Assembly (NCBI GenBank): GCA_020746995.1
Contig: JAGPXD010000003.1
Span: 4,402,001-4,466,000, forward strand
Direction of reading: 5' to 3'
Source of the DNA: Plectosphaerella cucumerina
Taxonomy: Eukaryota > Ascomycota > Sordariomycetes > Glomerellales > Plectosphaerellaceae
DNA length: 64,000 bases
Below, in pieces: positions 23,290 to 33,123 of the stretch (position 1 is the first letter of the stretch; each line of letters starts with the position of its first letter). The position numbers and the translations under genes are program-made. The notes under the pieces were generated by a model. That model was not told the DNA's origin, searched no databases, and saw only the letters and a list, made by a program, of their open reading frames with translations.

Positions 23290-24518
23290 CTAGTAGTTGG
23301 AACCTCCGTGAGCCTCGCGACCCTCGGAACGGCTGGGGGCAGCATCGCCGCCGTAGCCAGAGGCAGCGGCCGGGGCGTCACGGGACCGGGCGGCGTCACG
23401 GTCGCCCTGAGGCCTGTCGTAGCGCTCCCTCTCGTAGCTGGGACCCCGGCGGTCGTCGCGGTAACGATCTTCACGTCCACCGCCGCTGCTGCCGTAGCGG
23501 TCGGGGCGGCTGTAGCCGTCGTCGCGCTCACGGCGTTCGTAGCCACCACTGCCACCAGCACGGTCGTAGCTGCGGTCATCGCGGTATGACCTGTCGTAGC
23601 CACGGTCCTCGCGGTAGCCAGCCCTGTCGTCGTACCTGCGCTCGTAGCCGCCACCGCCGCCGCCGCCACGGTAGCGGTAGGGGTCGTCACGGCCGTAGCC
23701 GCCGCCGCCGTAGCCGCCACGACGGCGGTCATCGTAGCGGTCGCCGAATCGGCCACCTCCACGGCCAGGAGGTCCGCCAGGACCACCACCCTCTGAAAGT
23801 CAAGTCAACACAGATCCTAGAGCGTCATGTCGGGTGCTCTCAACTTACCACGCTTAGGAGGACCGAAGTACTTGCCCGGAGTGGGGGTACGAGGGCGAGC
23901 GCGACGCGCCTTCTCAATGCTCAGGGTACGTCCGTCGATGGGTTCGCCTTGAAGACCCTCCTTGGCCGCATCAGCCTGGTCGGAGGTGACCATCTTGACG
24001 AAGCCGAAGCCACGCGACTCCTTCGTGTGGGGGTCACGCATGATCTGACACTTCTCAACCTCGCCGTACTTCTCGAAAAGACGGGACACTTCGGCCTCAG
24101 ACAGGCGAGGGTGGATGCCAGTCACGAAGAGGTTAGATCCAGGGTTGATGGCACCGTCATCATCACCGCCCTTGGAGGCTGAGTCGTCCTTGGGGGCGCT
24201 GTTGCAAAACCGTGTTAGTTTCGTGTCGAGAGATCGCGCTGAGCAAGTCAGGCGTATGGGTCAAAGTGCGAAGCGTACCGATCGCCGTTGCCCGAAGGCG
24301 AGGCCGAGCGACGGCGACCACCGTCAACGTCGTCGCGGAGAGGACGGGGGGAGGCGCTGCGGTTGTCGCGCTCGTAACGGGGAGCCTCATCTGTAATTGC
24401 ATCCGCTGTCAGTTTGATGTTCGCAGATGGAGTCGGGGCGCGGAAATGTTAAGGGCGAAGACTGACCCTCGTAGCGGTCGCCGTTGGCGGCCTCGTAGTC
24501 CATGCTGGTAGTAGCCAT
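23290..24518 (-). CDS. Tra2-like RNA-binding protein (single RRM, RGG/Tyr-rich tail)
   Basis: Probable splicing or mRNA-processing factor of the transformer-2 family. The model is complement(join(23290..23792,23849..24198,24279..24390,24467..24518)), 338 residues. A short Arg/Ser-containing N-terminus (SASPRPLRDDVDGGRRRSAS) precedes one RRM at about residues 77-155, with RNP2 LFVTGI and RNP1 RGFGFVKM. Directly after the RRM comes RPRTPTPGKYFGPP, the Thr-Pro-Thr-Pro-Gly linker typical of Tra2. The last exon encodes about 165 residues of Gly, Arg, Tyr and Asp repeats (GGYGGGGYGRDD, YDDRAGYREDRGYDRSY) in place of the second RS domain of animal Tra2. Such a tail suggests arginine methylation and phase separation (inference). 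Confidence 0.85.
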
Positions 24519-25173
24519 TTGTGCGGCGTAATTGATGGGTCGAGGTGTATGGGTTTGTGAGCCTGAAGGAAATGCCCTGTGTTGGGAGATGGAGGGTGGG
24601 TGGACGCGAAGGCAGCGATGACCAGGCAGGCGAGGCTTCGGGAAGAAGGAAAAATTAGATCGCCCCAATGAATAGAAGGAAGGGACGGTTGTGTGTGACG
24701 AGGGAGGGTCGATGAACGATGGCGTCAAGAATTAAAGAGAAGGCGCGCAGTGAAGACGCGACTTTTCCGTGTTCTTGGGCTGGATGGGAGATGGCGTTGT
24801 GAGGTGCGGATGGGAAGGGAGGCAAGGCGAGGCGAGACGTGTGAGGTGATGGATTGGAAAGCGAGGTTGCAAAATGGGACCCACTCCTTGTTGGACGTCG
24901 CAGCTAGCGTGGCGTTGGTCAACATTACGCCACAATTCGTCCAAGTGGAGAGACCGGTTGGGGACTATAAGGGATAATGATACACTCGCTTAAGTATATG
25001 TACCTCGTTATACTCATACAGTGCCAGACCCATTCTGGGGTTGTGTTTGAGACCATCAATGTGTCCAGCTGCCTAGAGACTTAACGCCATCTTTCTCTCC
25101 TCGCGCAGTCGCCGGCTTGCACTCCTCCTCGCTTCTGAGTACTGTCCCGCTGTCCGATACAGCTGCCGGTACC
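24519..25173. other. Intergenic; Tra2-like upstream region
   Basis: About 650 bp, purine/pyrimidine-skewed (long AG-rich runs on the plus strand, CT-rich on the coding strand), as is common before fungal starts. No gene is seen. Confidence 0.45.
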
Positions 25174-27881
25174 TCAAAGATCTTCCATTCTTACCACTTC
25201 CGGACGAGCGTCTGCTACTTCTGGGGCCTCGCCTTCCATTCTGTCGGCTTCGAGAGCCTGGGCAACGTCGACAGTCTCGAAAGCACCGGGCTCGTCCAGA
25301 AAACTCAGGTGCTCCACAGCTCGGCCTCCGCATGCTCTCCCGAGGGCGAGGAACGCAAAGTGTCCCCCGACGACAGGCCTTGCCTTGAAGTGAGGCCCGG
25401 GCCAGCCACCAGTTTCTGTCTCGTACAAATCCGTGAATGGACGGTCTAGTTGCATCAGCTCACGTCACAGCTTCATGGAAACGATGCAGACTTACCCGTC
25501 GTGGTCTCGTTAACCCAGAGCGCGATGCTCCTCAGGATTTCGGTTCTTGTCTTCTTGCTCGTCACAGCCGCTGCGAAGAATTCCCAGTCACTCTTTGTGT
25601 ACAGATGGCGACTGTCCAAGGGTAAGCCGTATGTCTGGAGGACTGCGTGGTACCAGTTGCTCTCCATCTTGTAGATCTTTGACGGCAGAAATTCTGTTTT
25701 CTTGTCGGCGGACACAGTTGAACCCGAGTGCCAGATGTCAGAGGCAGGCTGCTCCGAACGCTCTGACTTGTTCCCGGGGACACGGAAGCAGAGCAGTGAG
25801 TCGGCGAACAGGTTGTAGATGGTTGTCCACGACCCGTACCACGTGTATGCCAGCTTCGCATGAGTACCATCCCTCGAAACTGCAAAGTCCTGCCACTTGT
25901 CGACATAGTCTTCCGCTATCTCAGCGTACTTGTCTACGTCGTCGTGCTCGCCGAGTATGTTCGATACTTCGGACATCGCTTTGATGCCGATAATCCCCTT
26001 GAGGGCGAGGTTGGTTTGGTTCGCCAGCCAGCCCGCAAAGTCATCGGTGCACAGCTGGTTGGCTGGGATGAGCGACTCGCGCACAAGATATCCGGTCCAT
26101 TGCTTCCACAATCGGTGGGATCGGGACAGCCAACTCTTTGCGTGTTCGTGACCGGATGAAGCGGTGCCTGAGTCGATGTCGATGCCAGAGGCATCCGGCC
26201 GGAGGGACCAGGCATGCGCCTTGGGACCGTGGTCGGGTAGGCTCGAAAGTTGAGCAGCATCAGCAACAGAGCGCAGAAATGCCGGCTGGGTGTTATATCT
26301 AAACGCGTTCGCGAGAGCGAGGCCCATGATGATCATGTTCCCGCACTCCTCCACTGGCATGTATTCATCTTCGCCGTCGGGGTGACCAGTGGCATTGGGG
26401 AAGTGTGCGCCGAGGTCATGCATGCTATAGTCGTTGGGGTACTGCCCGCTGAGCATGTGTTCCAGCAGTGGCTCGAGAAGGTAGCCGAGCCATTTGGGGT
26501 TGGTGTACAAGAAGAAAGGAAAGGCCGGGAAGATGACATCCACGGTCTGGAAGTTCCCGTTGGAGGATATCTCTTTGAGGAAGAGGATGGGGTCGTCAGG
26601 TGTGCCTGAGAACTGAGTTGCGCCAAGCACCTGACGTGCCGAGAGAGCAACTATGTCCTGATAATACTCGGATCCAGAGGCATAGGCGTCGTGTGCCAGC
26701 TGGTCGGAATAGTTCTGGGCGAGGGCACTCGCCGAGGCGAAGTCATTGTAGTGGTAGCGAACCATGTCATCGGCAGTTTCATAGTAGGAAGACCACAAGG
26801 GCCTCATCATCGTAAGCCCTCTGGAAGATGCAAACTGCACCACTGGGTTTTGCGCAAGGGCAAAGGTGAACAGAGCCTCGTCGACCTGAGGACCACGCAT
26901 CCGAGCCGAGGCATCTCCGAGTCGGAAGGTCTTGGAGAATGCGAAGGTGGGTTCTTCGTCGTCGATCCTTCGAAACCTCCCGTCCACCTCGTTGCTGAGG
27001 GACCCATGCTCCGCGAAACGTCGTCTAAGGGCTTGGGCGCTTCCGGCTTGATGGGATGCCTCCACTGGGCCAGCAAAGTACAGCGTTCCCCACTCGCCTC
27101 GCTCCCAGTGCTCCGAGAGCAGTAGCTCTTCCTGCCTGACCAGCTTCCATGCCTTTGACTTGGTCTTTGAGCGGTCGCCCTGGGATACGTCTGGGACAAG
27201 CTCCGCGAGGTCCCAGGTGATCTGGCTCTCGCCCGTGCCACTGGCCCACATCCCGTTGATGTCAACGTACAAGTTGATGTCGAAAGACCCCGTGACCGAG
27301 ACGGCGAGATAAGCGGCGGGGAGAGACTGGCGCAGGGTGGATGTGGGGGTGATGGGGCTCATGAAGGAGAGTACCACCTTTACAGAGCCTTCCGCATCCA
27401 CCGGCGAAGGGATCTTGTAGGTAAAGTTTGTGCATGAGGCGTCATACTGGAAGCCCTCGTAGACAGGATCAGCTACCTGGGACGAACTGCCTCTTGTCAG
27501 CGGAACAACTCGTGACGTTGTACGGCATGACCATGGGCGGCTGGCTCCCTACCCCGCAAAGGCCAGGTAATCTTGCGGTCTCCCCAGCAGAGGGTATACA
27601 GTGCTCGAATCTGGGACTGTTACCATGACCGAGAAGCCAAGCTTGCAGCATCAGAGATCAGTCAGCGAACTTGTAACCAGACCTACGCAGTAGCAGGACC
27701 ACCCTCTGCTTACCTTCTGGCCAGTCCAAAATATGGGCCAGTGCGTCCATGGCGGATCTCGTGCATCACCCAGCCAAGTACTGAGGTATGGATTGCGGAC
27801 GAAGAGGGGAAGGACCGGAGGTGTGAGTATCGATGCCTTGGCTAAGAGGGGAACGAGGATGATGAACGGCAGGATAATCAT
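25174..27881 (-). CDS. gtaA: Secreted glutaminase, GtaA family
   Basis: Extracellular glutaminase family that hydrolyses L-glutamine to glutamate and ammonia. The model is complement(join(25174..25445,25496..27492,27553..27641,27714..27881)), 841 residues. The N-terminus MIILPFIILVPLLAKA is a signal peptide. Family landmarks follow: RNPYLSTWLGDARDPPWTHW, SVMVTVPDSSTVYPLLGRP, FMSPITPTSTLRQSLPAAYL, GSFDINLYVDINGMWASG, YYETADDMVRYHYNDFASA, MPVEECGNMIIMGLALA, AYTWYGSWTTIYNLFADSL and PVVGGHFAFLAL. Intron 2 uses an AAG acceptor restoring YLAFAGGSSSQVADPVYEG. The C-terminus is uncertain: a GTAAGA donor after DARPEV and a CAG acceptor about 60 bp on would give another tail. Regulation by nitrogen would be expected for the family, but I see no clear GATA cluster upstream. 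Confidence 0.9.
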
Positions 27882-29159
27882 TTTTTGGAGCTTAATGAGT
27901 ACAGTGACTTGGTACGTAAGAAGGGCAGCTCCCGAGCATGTGTGGTAAGGAAACAATGGCAATGAGTTCAGCTTCCAATGCTGTTTGGAGGTGAGTGACG
28001 TCGGTTGCTAGCAGAAATGCGGAGAAGTTGTGATGTGAGGTACGAGTTTCGGCAGCGTCCCAGATGTTGGAGATTGTGTACATCGCGAGTAGTCGTCTAT
28101 CTCACTCGCGAGTAAGTACCTCGCCAGGGGAATTAAGTTTGCTCAGCTGCGACAAGCCACGGGCGCATCATAGCGTGCCAACTCCCGGTCCATCGGCCTG
28201 TATTTACTTGCGTTGTGCCATTAGCAAGAGGACTATTGCTGGATCAAAAGTTGCTTCGCCAGATGATCAACGAAGTCAAGGGATGACTTGTTCAGCGGCT
28301 CCGTCTCCAGCAACAGACTGGAGTGTTCAAGGCCAAACGATGGGTACTCGCGCGATGGCTCCCCTCTCGAAAGATGTACCTGAACCTCCACGTCCTCTTA
28401 GTAGGTCCGTTGCAGCTTAGATCGACATTCCCATGCAGTGGCGGATACCTGTGGCCCGGGCTGATGTGTTGCAGGTCATTCGGCACAACGGGAGCAGGCA
28501 AGGCAGGCGGGCAGGGCAGTGGTCATGAAAATTCCCGACGGGACATGAGAAGCCGCGGAGAGTGCAGATGGACCCCGCACCAAAGACGGGAGGCGGGGGC
28601 GGGTACATGAGTCGGTGCTCCCTAAAAGCGACTTCCAGCTACAATTTTTTGGGCGAACTTGGGCACATTTTCGAGCGAATGCAACCATTGCTCGTCACTC
28701 GCTCAGGAGAAGCAGTGTCTGTGGCCGTACAACAGATATCGAGCCTGTTGGGATTGTGATGCGATGCTCTGTACCCAGTTTCAGCTTCCCGGTGGTCCAC
28801 GGGCACGTCGGGTAATAAGTACCACGAAAGCCCGGTGGAGAGCATGAAGCAGGCGGGCCGGACAGGCAGGTACAATTCCGTCGGCACCTTCAATGTTGGA
28901 TCTCTTCCCGGATGCGCCACCGGCGAACCCGCTCACCCCGCCCGGGGTGCGATTTGCAGAAACGCTGGTCACACTTTCCGATGCCGTGACCCGTTGGCTA
29001 TTGCTGCATATTTCCGTCTTACTAGCAATATATAATAGAAGAGTACTACTCTCATACTGGACCTGGCAACAATCCAGACCATCCTCGCACCCGACACATT
29101 TCACCACAACGGCGCAAACTCATCCGTAAGCAGCGAACAACAAAGCTGATTCCAACGTC
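27882..29159. other. Divergent promoter region, glutaminase / SDR
   Basis: About 1.28 kb between divergent starts. One AGATAG (reverse strand, near 28097) is a possible GATA-factor site, and a TATA box lies at its right end. No coding exon is recognisable. Confidence 0.45.
29029..29035 (+). promoter_or_regulatory. TATA box of the SDR gene
   Basis: TATATAA lies 125-131 bp upstream of the SDR start codon, in an otherwise GC-rich region. Confidence 0.45.
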
Positions 29160-29974
29160 ATGGCTTCTCTAGATGGCAAAGTCTATGCCATCACTGGAGG
29201 TGCGAGCGGGATAGGATTCGCCACAGCAAAGATTCTCGCCAGACGAGGCGCCACAGTCTGTATCGGCGACGTCGACCCAGATGCCATGCAGCAAGCAGGA
29301 GCTTTCTTCGCAGAGCAGCAAAGCAGACACTCCATCACCCGCGTGGACGTGTCTGACAGAGCCCAGGTCGACTCCTGGATCGAAGGCATCGTGGCCCAGT
29401 TTGGTCGATTGGATGGAGCCGCCAACGTTGCCGGTATTATCGGAAAGCACCACGGAAGCCGGCCGGTTGCCGAGCTCGACGACGACGAATGGCACAGGAT
29501 CATGGCGGTCAACCTGACAGGCTGCATGTACTGTATGCGGGCAGAGCTGAGGCATGTGTCCGACGGCGGGTCCATTGTCAATGTCTCCTCTATCCACGGC
29601 ACACGAGGTGCGTGTCCACAACTTGCTGTCTACATCAAACATTGCATGCTGACATGGCTACAGGCTTTGCGAACCACGGCGCATACGATGCAAGCAAGCA
29701 CGGTATGATTGGTCTTACCCGGGCTGCGGCCAAGGAGAACGGCGTGAGGGAGATCAGGGTCAACGCCGTCACGCCCGGCGCAATTTTTACTCCGTTGATG
29801 GAGAAGAATTGGAAGGAGGTCGGCCGGCCGCTGGACGCACCCTTCGACGAGCCATCTGCCTTCCAACGGCAGGGAACGTCCGAGGAAGCTGGCAACGTGC
29901 TGGCTTTCCTCCTGGGCCCGGAGAGCTCCTTTGTGAGCGGAGCCGTGTACAGCGTGGATGGAGCATGGCTGTAA
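29160..29974 (+). CDS. Short-chain dehydrogenase/reductase (SDR)
   Basis: Classical SDR oxidoreductase using NAD(P)H, of unknown substrate. The model is join(29160..29607,29664..29974), 252 residues, the usual length. The cofactor glycine motif is TGGASGIG (residues 12-19), followed by an Asp at the end of beta-2 (IGDVD) that favours NAD(H). The usual NNAG is NVAG. The catalytic residues are present: Ser143 in NVSS and Tyr157/Lys161 in YDASK. After the active site comes RVNAVTPGAIFTPL, and the C-terminus is SGAVYSVDGAWL, as in the family. The 56-bp intron restores GTRGFANHGAYDASK. Its stop lies only 108 bp from that of NAT3. No biosynthetic partner genes are nearby, so I assign no pathway. 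Confidence 0.9.
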
Positions 29975-30082
29975 AGCCGCGTGCCGACGTGCCAGACTTC
30001 AAATATTCGTCCACGAAGATGGGATGCCGACGTGGGATGCCAAGTTTTCTGGAATCGCGATGCATGCCGTCGCCATATTGCT

Positions 30083-30719
30083 TCACCAAACGTCGGTCGG
30101 CTCGACCTCGTACTTCTCGCCATCGGGCCTGCTATGCGCAAGCTTGACATCGCGCTTGCACGGCCTCCTCATGTCGTAGGCGTCTTCGCCATTTGCCGTC
30201 GGATCCGTGGCATGGTCTCCGTAATAGTCCTTGACAACACGGTACACGGTATATCCCATGTTCTTGTAAAAGGTGATGGCCTTGTGGTTGCTCTTCCGCA
30301 CGAACAGGTCGACGAACCAAGCGTCGCTGGCATCGGCTGCCGCCTCGAGCTGCTCGGTGAGGATCTTTCCAATGCCTAGCCTGCGGGCTTCCGGGGCGAC
30401 CGTCAGAGCCGTGATGTGCGCGTGCCATGGCAGGTAGTGCGGGGAGAACTTGTACACGTCGGGAGACGACTCTAGCTTTCCCATGACTGGGTCACCGTCA
30501 GAACCGAGACCGAGAAGAGGCGCGAACACGGAGTCCCGCTTGGAACTCACTGTAGCCGATGATGTTTCCATTCATATCTTCGCAGACCTGGAACAGAGCA
30601 GGCCACTTGGCATGATACTGGAGGTAGAACGCCAGCTCGTACGTCTCGGTCAAGGGGTCCAGGTTGCATTTGGAGAACTTGTCCACATCGTCGGGCCTGA
30701 AGCGGCGGAACGTCGCCAT
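30083..30719 (-). CDS. NAT3: N-terminal acetyltransferase B catalytic subunit (Nat3/Naa20)
   Basis: Catalytic subunit of NatB, which acetylates protein N-termini beginning Met-Asp, Met-Glu, Met-Asn or Met-Gln on the ribosome. The model is complement(join(30083..30486,30551..30719)), 190 residues. The N-terminus MATFRRFRPDDVDKFSKCNL and LDPLTETYELAFYLQYHAKW are diagnostic of Naa20. The acetyl-CoA loop is RRLGIG (residues 91-96), preceded by HITALTVAPEA. Later landmarks are WFVDLFVRKSNHKAITFYKN, MGYTVYRVVKDYY and EDAYDMRRP. The 64-bp intron restores IIGYIMGK. All catalytic-fold motifs are intact. Confidence 0.93.
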
Positions 30720-31536
30720 GGCTGTGCTGTTGAAACGAATGTGGGTGTGCGGCCTCTTGTGTGTGTCGCGAGAGCTTCGGGCTCGCGCCGGGTGCAGGTA
30801 GGCTGTGGGCAGTGAAGGCGGATCGAGAAATACCTGGCGCCTGGAAGCGAATCGCCCATTTGGAGTTCGCAAGTTGAAAATCCATGGCACAGAACGAGAA
30901 ATAGTCTGCTTACATAAACGCCCGTTGGGTGGGGTGCAGTGACACTGCCGGATGCTGGACTCGACCCCGAGCAGACCGGACCCTCTGACTCTCCCTCTGT
31001 AGCGGTGGACCCGAGGAACTCTAGGGAGCGCCGAGCGCTGACGTGGATGCCACCAGCGAGCTCTACTGATGCATTGGACTCGAAGAAACAACTTGAACCC
31101 GACCGTTGATCAGACGGATAAGCCTCATTGTTCCGCTCAGCTACTAGGCATACATAGTGCGGCATACGTCAACCTGACAACCCCCCCTGAACCATCTTCT
31201 ATTCTCATCTGATTGAAGAGCACTTCGTCCCATCGCATTGTGCAGTGTTGCCTGCTTCTCCATCTAAATATTGTGCCCCCCCTCTCACAAGCCCACCCTA
31301 CTGGCCACACCTCCCACCTCAGCCCAGGGAGCCCCTGTCACGTCTTTGATGCTGGAAACTTTGTTGTGTCTGTCACCGCTCCAGCAACACCGGCTGGTCA
31401 ACCAGACACCCACGCCTTTTCTTCGCCCTCGAGCCGACACTTCCTCTGCCTGCCTCCTTCAACTGCACAACGCGGAACTCTCCAGGCAAAGCACATGATA
31501 CGCTCTCTGCCGCAACGACAGGAACAACCCCGCGCC
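30720..31536. other. Divergent promoter region, NAT3 / unknown gene
   Basis: About 820 bp. The plus-strand half is CT-rich before the unknown gene. A second in-frame ATG at 31495 would extend that protein by 14 residues. Nothing else is seen. Confidence 0.45.
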
Positions 31537-32734
31537 ATGCCTCCGTCGCCTCAAACCCCGCGGCACTCCCGCCATTCCTCCAGCGTTGAAGCGTCATATC
31601 AATACTCGCCTTCCGGAAGACGGCACTCCCGATCCTCGAACAATGATCCTGCGACGCCCATGCGCAACAGCCTCAACCCCGACGGCCTAGACATGGCCGC
31701 CTTCAGCGGGGGCGGGCACGCCGGCAACGGCATGGGCAATCTTGCCGATGAGCTAGCGGATGCCTTCTCCGACTCGGGCGATGAAGGCGAATATTACGAG
31801 GATGATGCCCCGGATATCAACTTGGAAGAGACCAAGTCTCGGGACGGCATGGATGGCGTCAGGGACAGCGGGGTGGACGTGGCTGATGGCGAAAGGAACA
31901 AGACCTCGTCATGCCTGACACCTCCGTCCCCCACCAGGAGGGGCCACAGGAGAAAAGGCAGCGAATACGACGGCAGCGAATACGGGTCCGGCTCTGATCT
32001 CGAGACGTGCGGCATGCCATCTGGCTTGATTGCCAAGATGGATGCCGTAGAGGCGCTGGCAAGGAGGGGTGCAGAAACCAATGGAGGTTCGGCCGACACC
32101 GTTTTTGAGCGTGTCACGGAGGGTTTGAAAGAGCTGGGCTCGCAAACAGGCGTCGAGGGCAGCGCAACGAGGTAAGTCGACGAACTGCGTATCCAAGGTC
32201 CGACCCAGCTAACGTGGTGATTTCAGGCTTATCACCGCTCATTCCGCGCTCACAACGCATCTCGCCCACCAGACCCGCCAGATGCACAACCTGACATACC
32301 CCCTGCTCTCGCCTTTGCTGCCACCACCAGAGGCCGACTCTATTGACGAGCTTCTCCCTCTACTCGTCGAGCTCTCCGAGTCCATGCCACGTCCCGTCAC
32401 AAAAGCATACGACTCTCTGGCGGCACTGCACTCTCTCACGGCAGATCTCATCGCCAGCCTGAATTACCTGTCAGATACCCTCCACATGTCGCGGCAAACG
32501 ACAACCACAGCCACCCGGCGACTCAAGAGCGCAAAGGAGCTCGTGGCGGAGATGAAGCGGGAGGAGGAGCTGTGCGAGGAAGCCGATCGATGGCTCACCA
32601 GGGGTAAATGGGGCGAGAGGTTAGAGAAGCGAGAGTGCGCCAGTGTCTGTGGTGACGTCGTTAATGGCTTCGAGGAGGTGTGTAATGGGTGGCGAGCGAG
32701 ACTATTGGAGCAGGCAGGTACTTCGCCAGCATGA
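31537..32734 (+). CDS. Protein of unknown function (helical, probably fungal-specific)
   Basis: I do not recognise the family. The model is join(31537..32171,32227..32734), 380 residues; the ATG at 31537 has the context CGCGCCATG, and an in-frame ATG at 31495 is possible. The first 200 residues are disordered: Ser/His/Arg-rich (SGRRHSRSSNNDP), then acidic (DSGDEGEYYEDDAPDIN), then TPPSPTRRGHRRKGS, a candidate for phosphorylation. From about residue 200 the protein is helical: LITAHSALTTHLAHQTRQMH, ELLPLLVELSESMPRP, ADLIASLNYLSDTLHMSRQT and a charged coiled-coil tail ending near WRARLLEQ. The 55-bp intron falls where disorder meets helix. There is no signal peptide, membrane helix or enzyme motif. 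It converges on the RGS-LOV gene. Confidence 0.75.
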
Positions 32735-33123
32735 ACTTGAATCCATGCGTGGAAGCTGTCTCTCGCGACTGGCATCCGGTTCTTCACTTCAAGATCCGTG
32801 GCAGCACTTAGTTAGTATATGATACCCGGCCTCGGTGAACGACAAGTCAACCGGAAATGTGAGTTGTATGATCACAGACATTTCTGCTGCCTACGTTGCT
32901 TCTCTGAGCCCTTGCCAAATCATCGTTTGGGTGTGTCGACATCAGGGAGGCCCGAATCAAAGTCACCAAGCAAGAACCGACTGGTCATAATCATGTCGCC
33001 GCTTGCATACACATTATGTGGTTACTCAAAGGATTTATTCGTGAGCTCGTTGACAATCCCCCATTACGCCCGCTGACACCTCGCTCGCACCCAAAGGTAT
33101 TTCGATCCGTCCATTTACCGCCG
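32735..33123. other. Intergenic between convergent genes
   Basis: About 390 bp between the unknown gene and the RGS-LOV gene. It probably holds their 3' UTRs; nothing else is seen. Confidence 0.45.

Noticed and set aside
23275..23789. Ala/Val/Thr-rich frames on both strands over the Tra2-like tail
   Set aside because: Out-of-frame readings of the Gly-Arg-Tyr repeat region; the spliced frame with the RRM explains the DNA.
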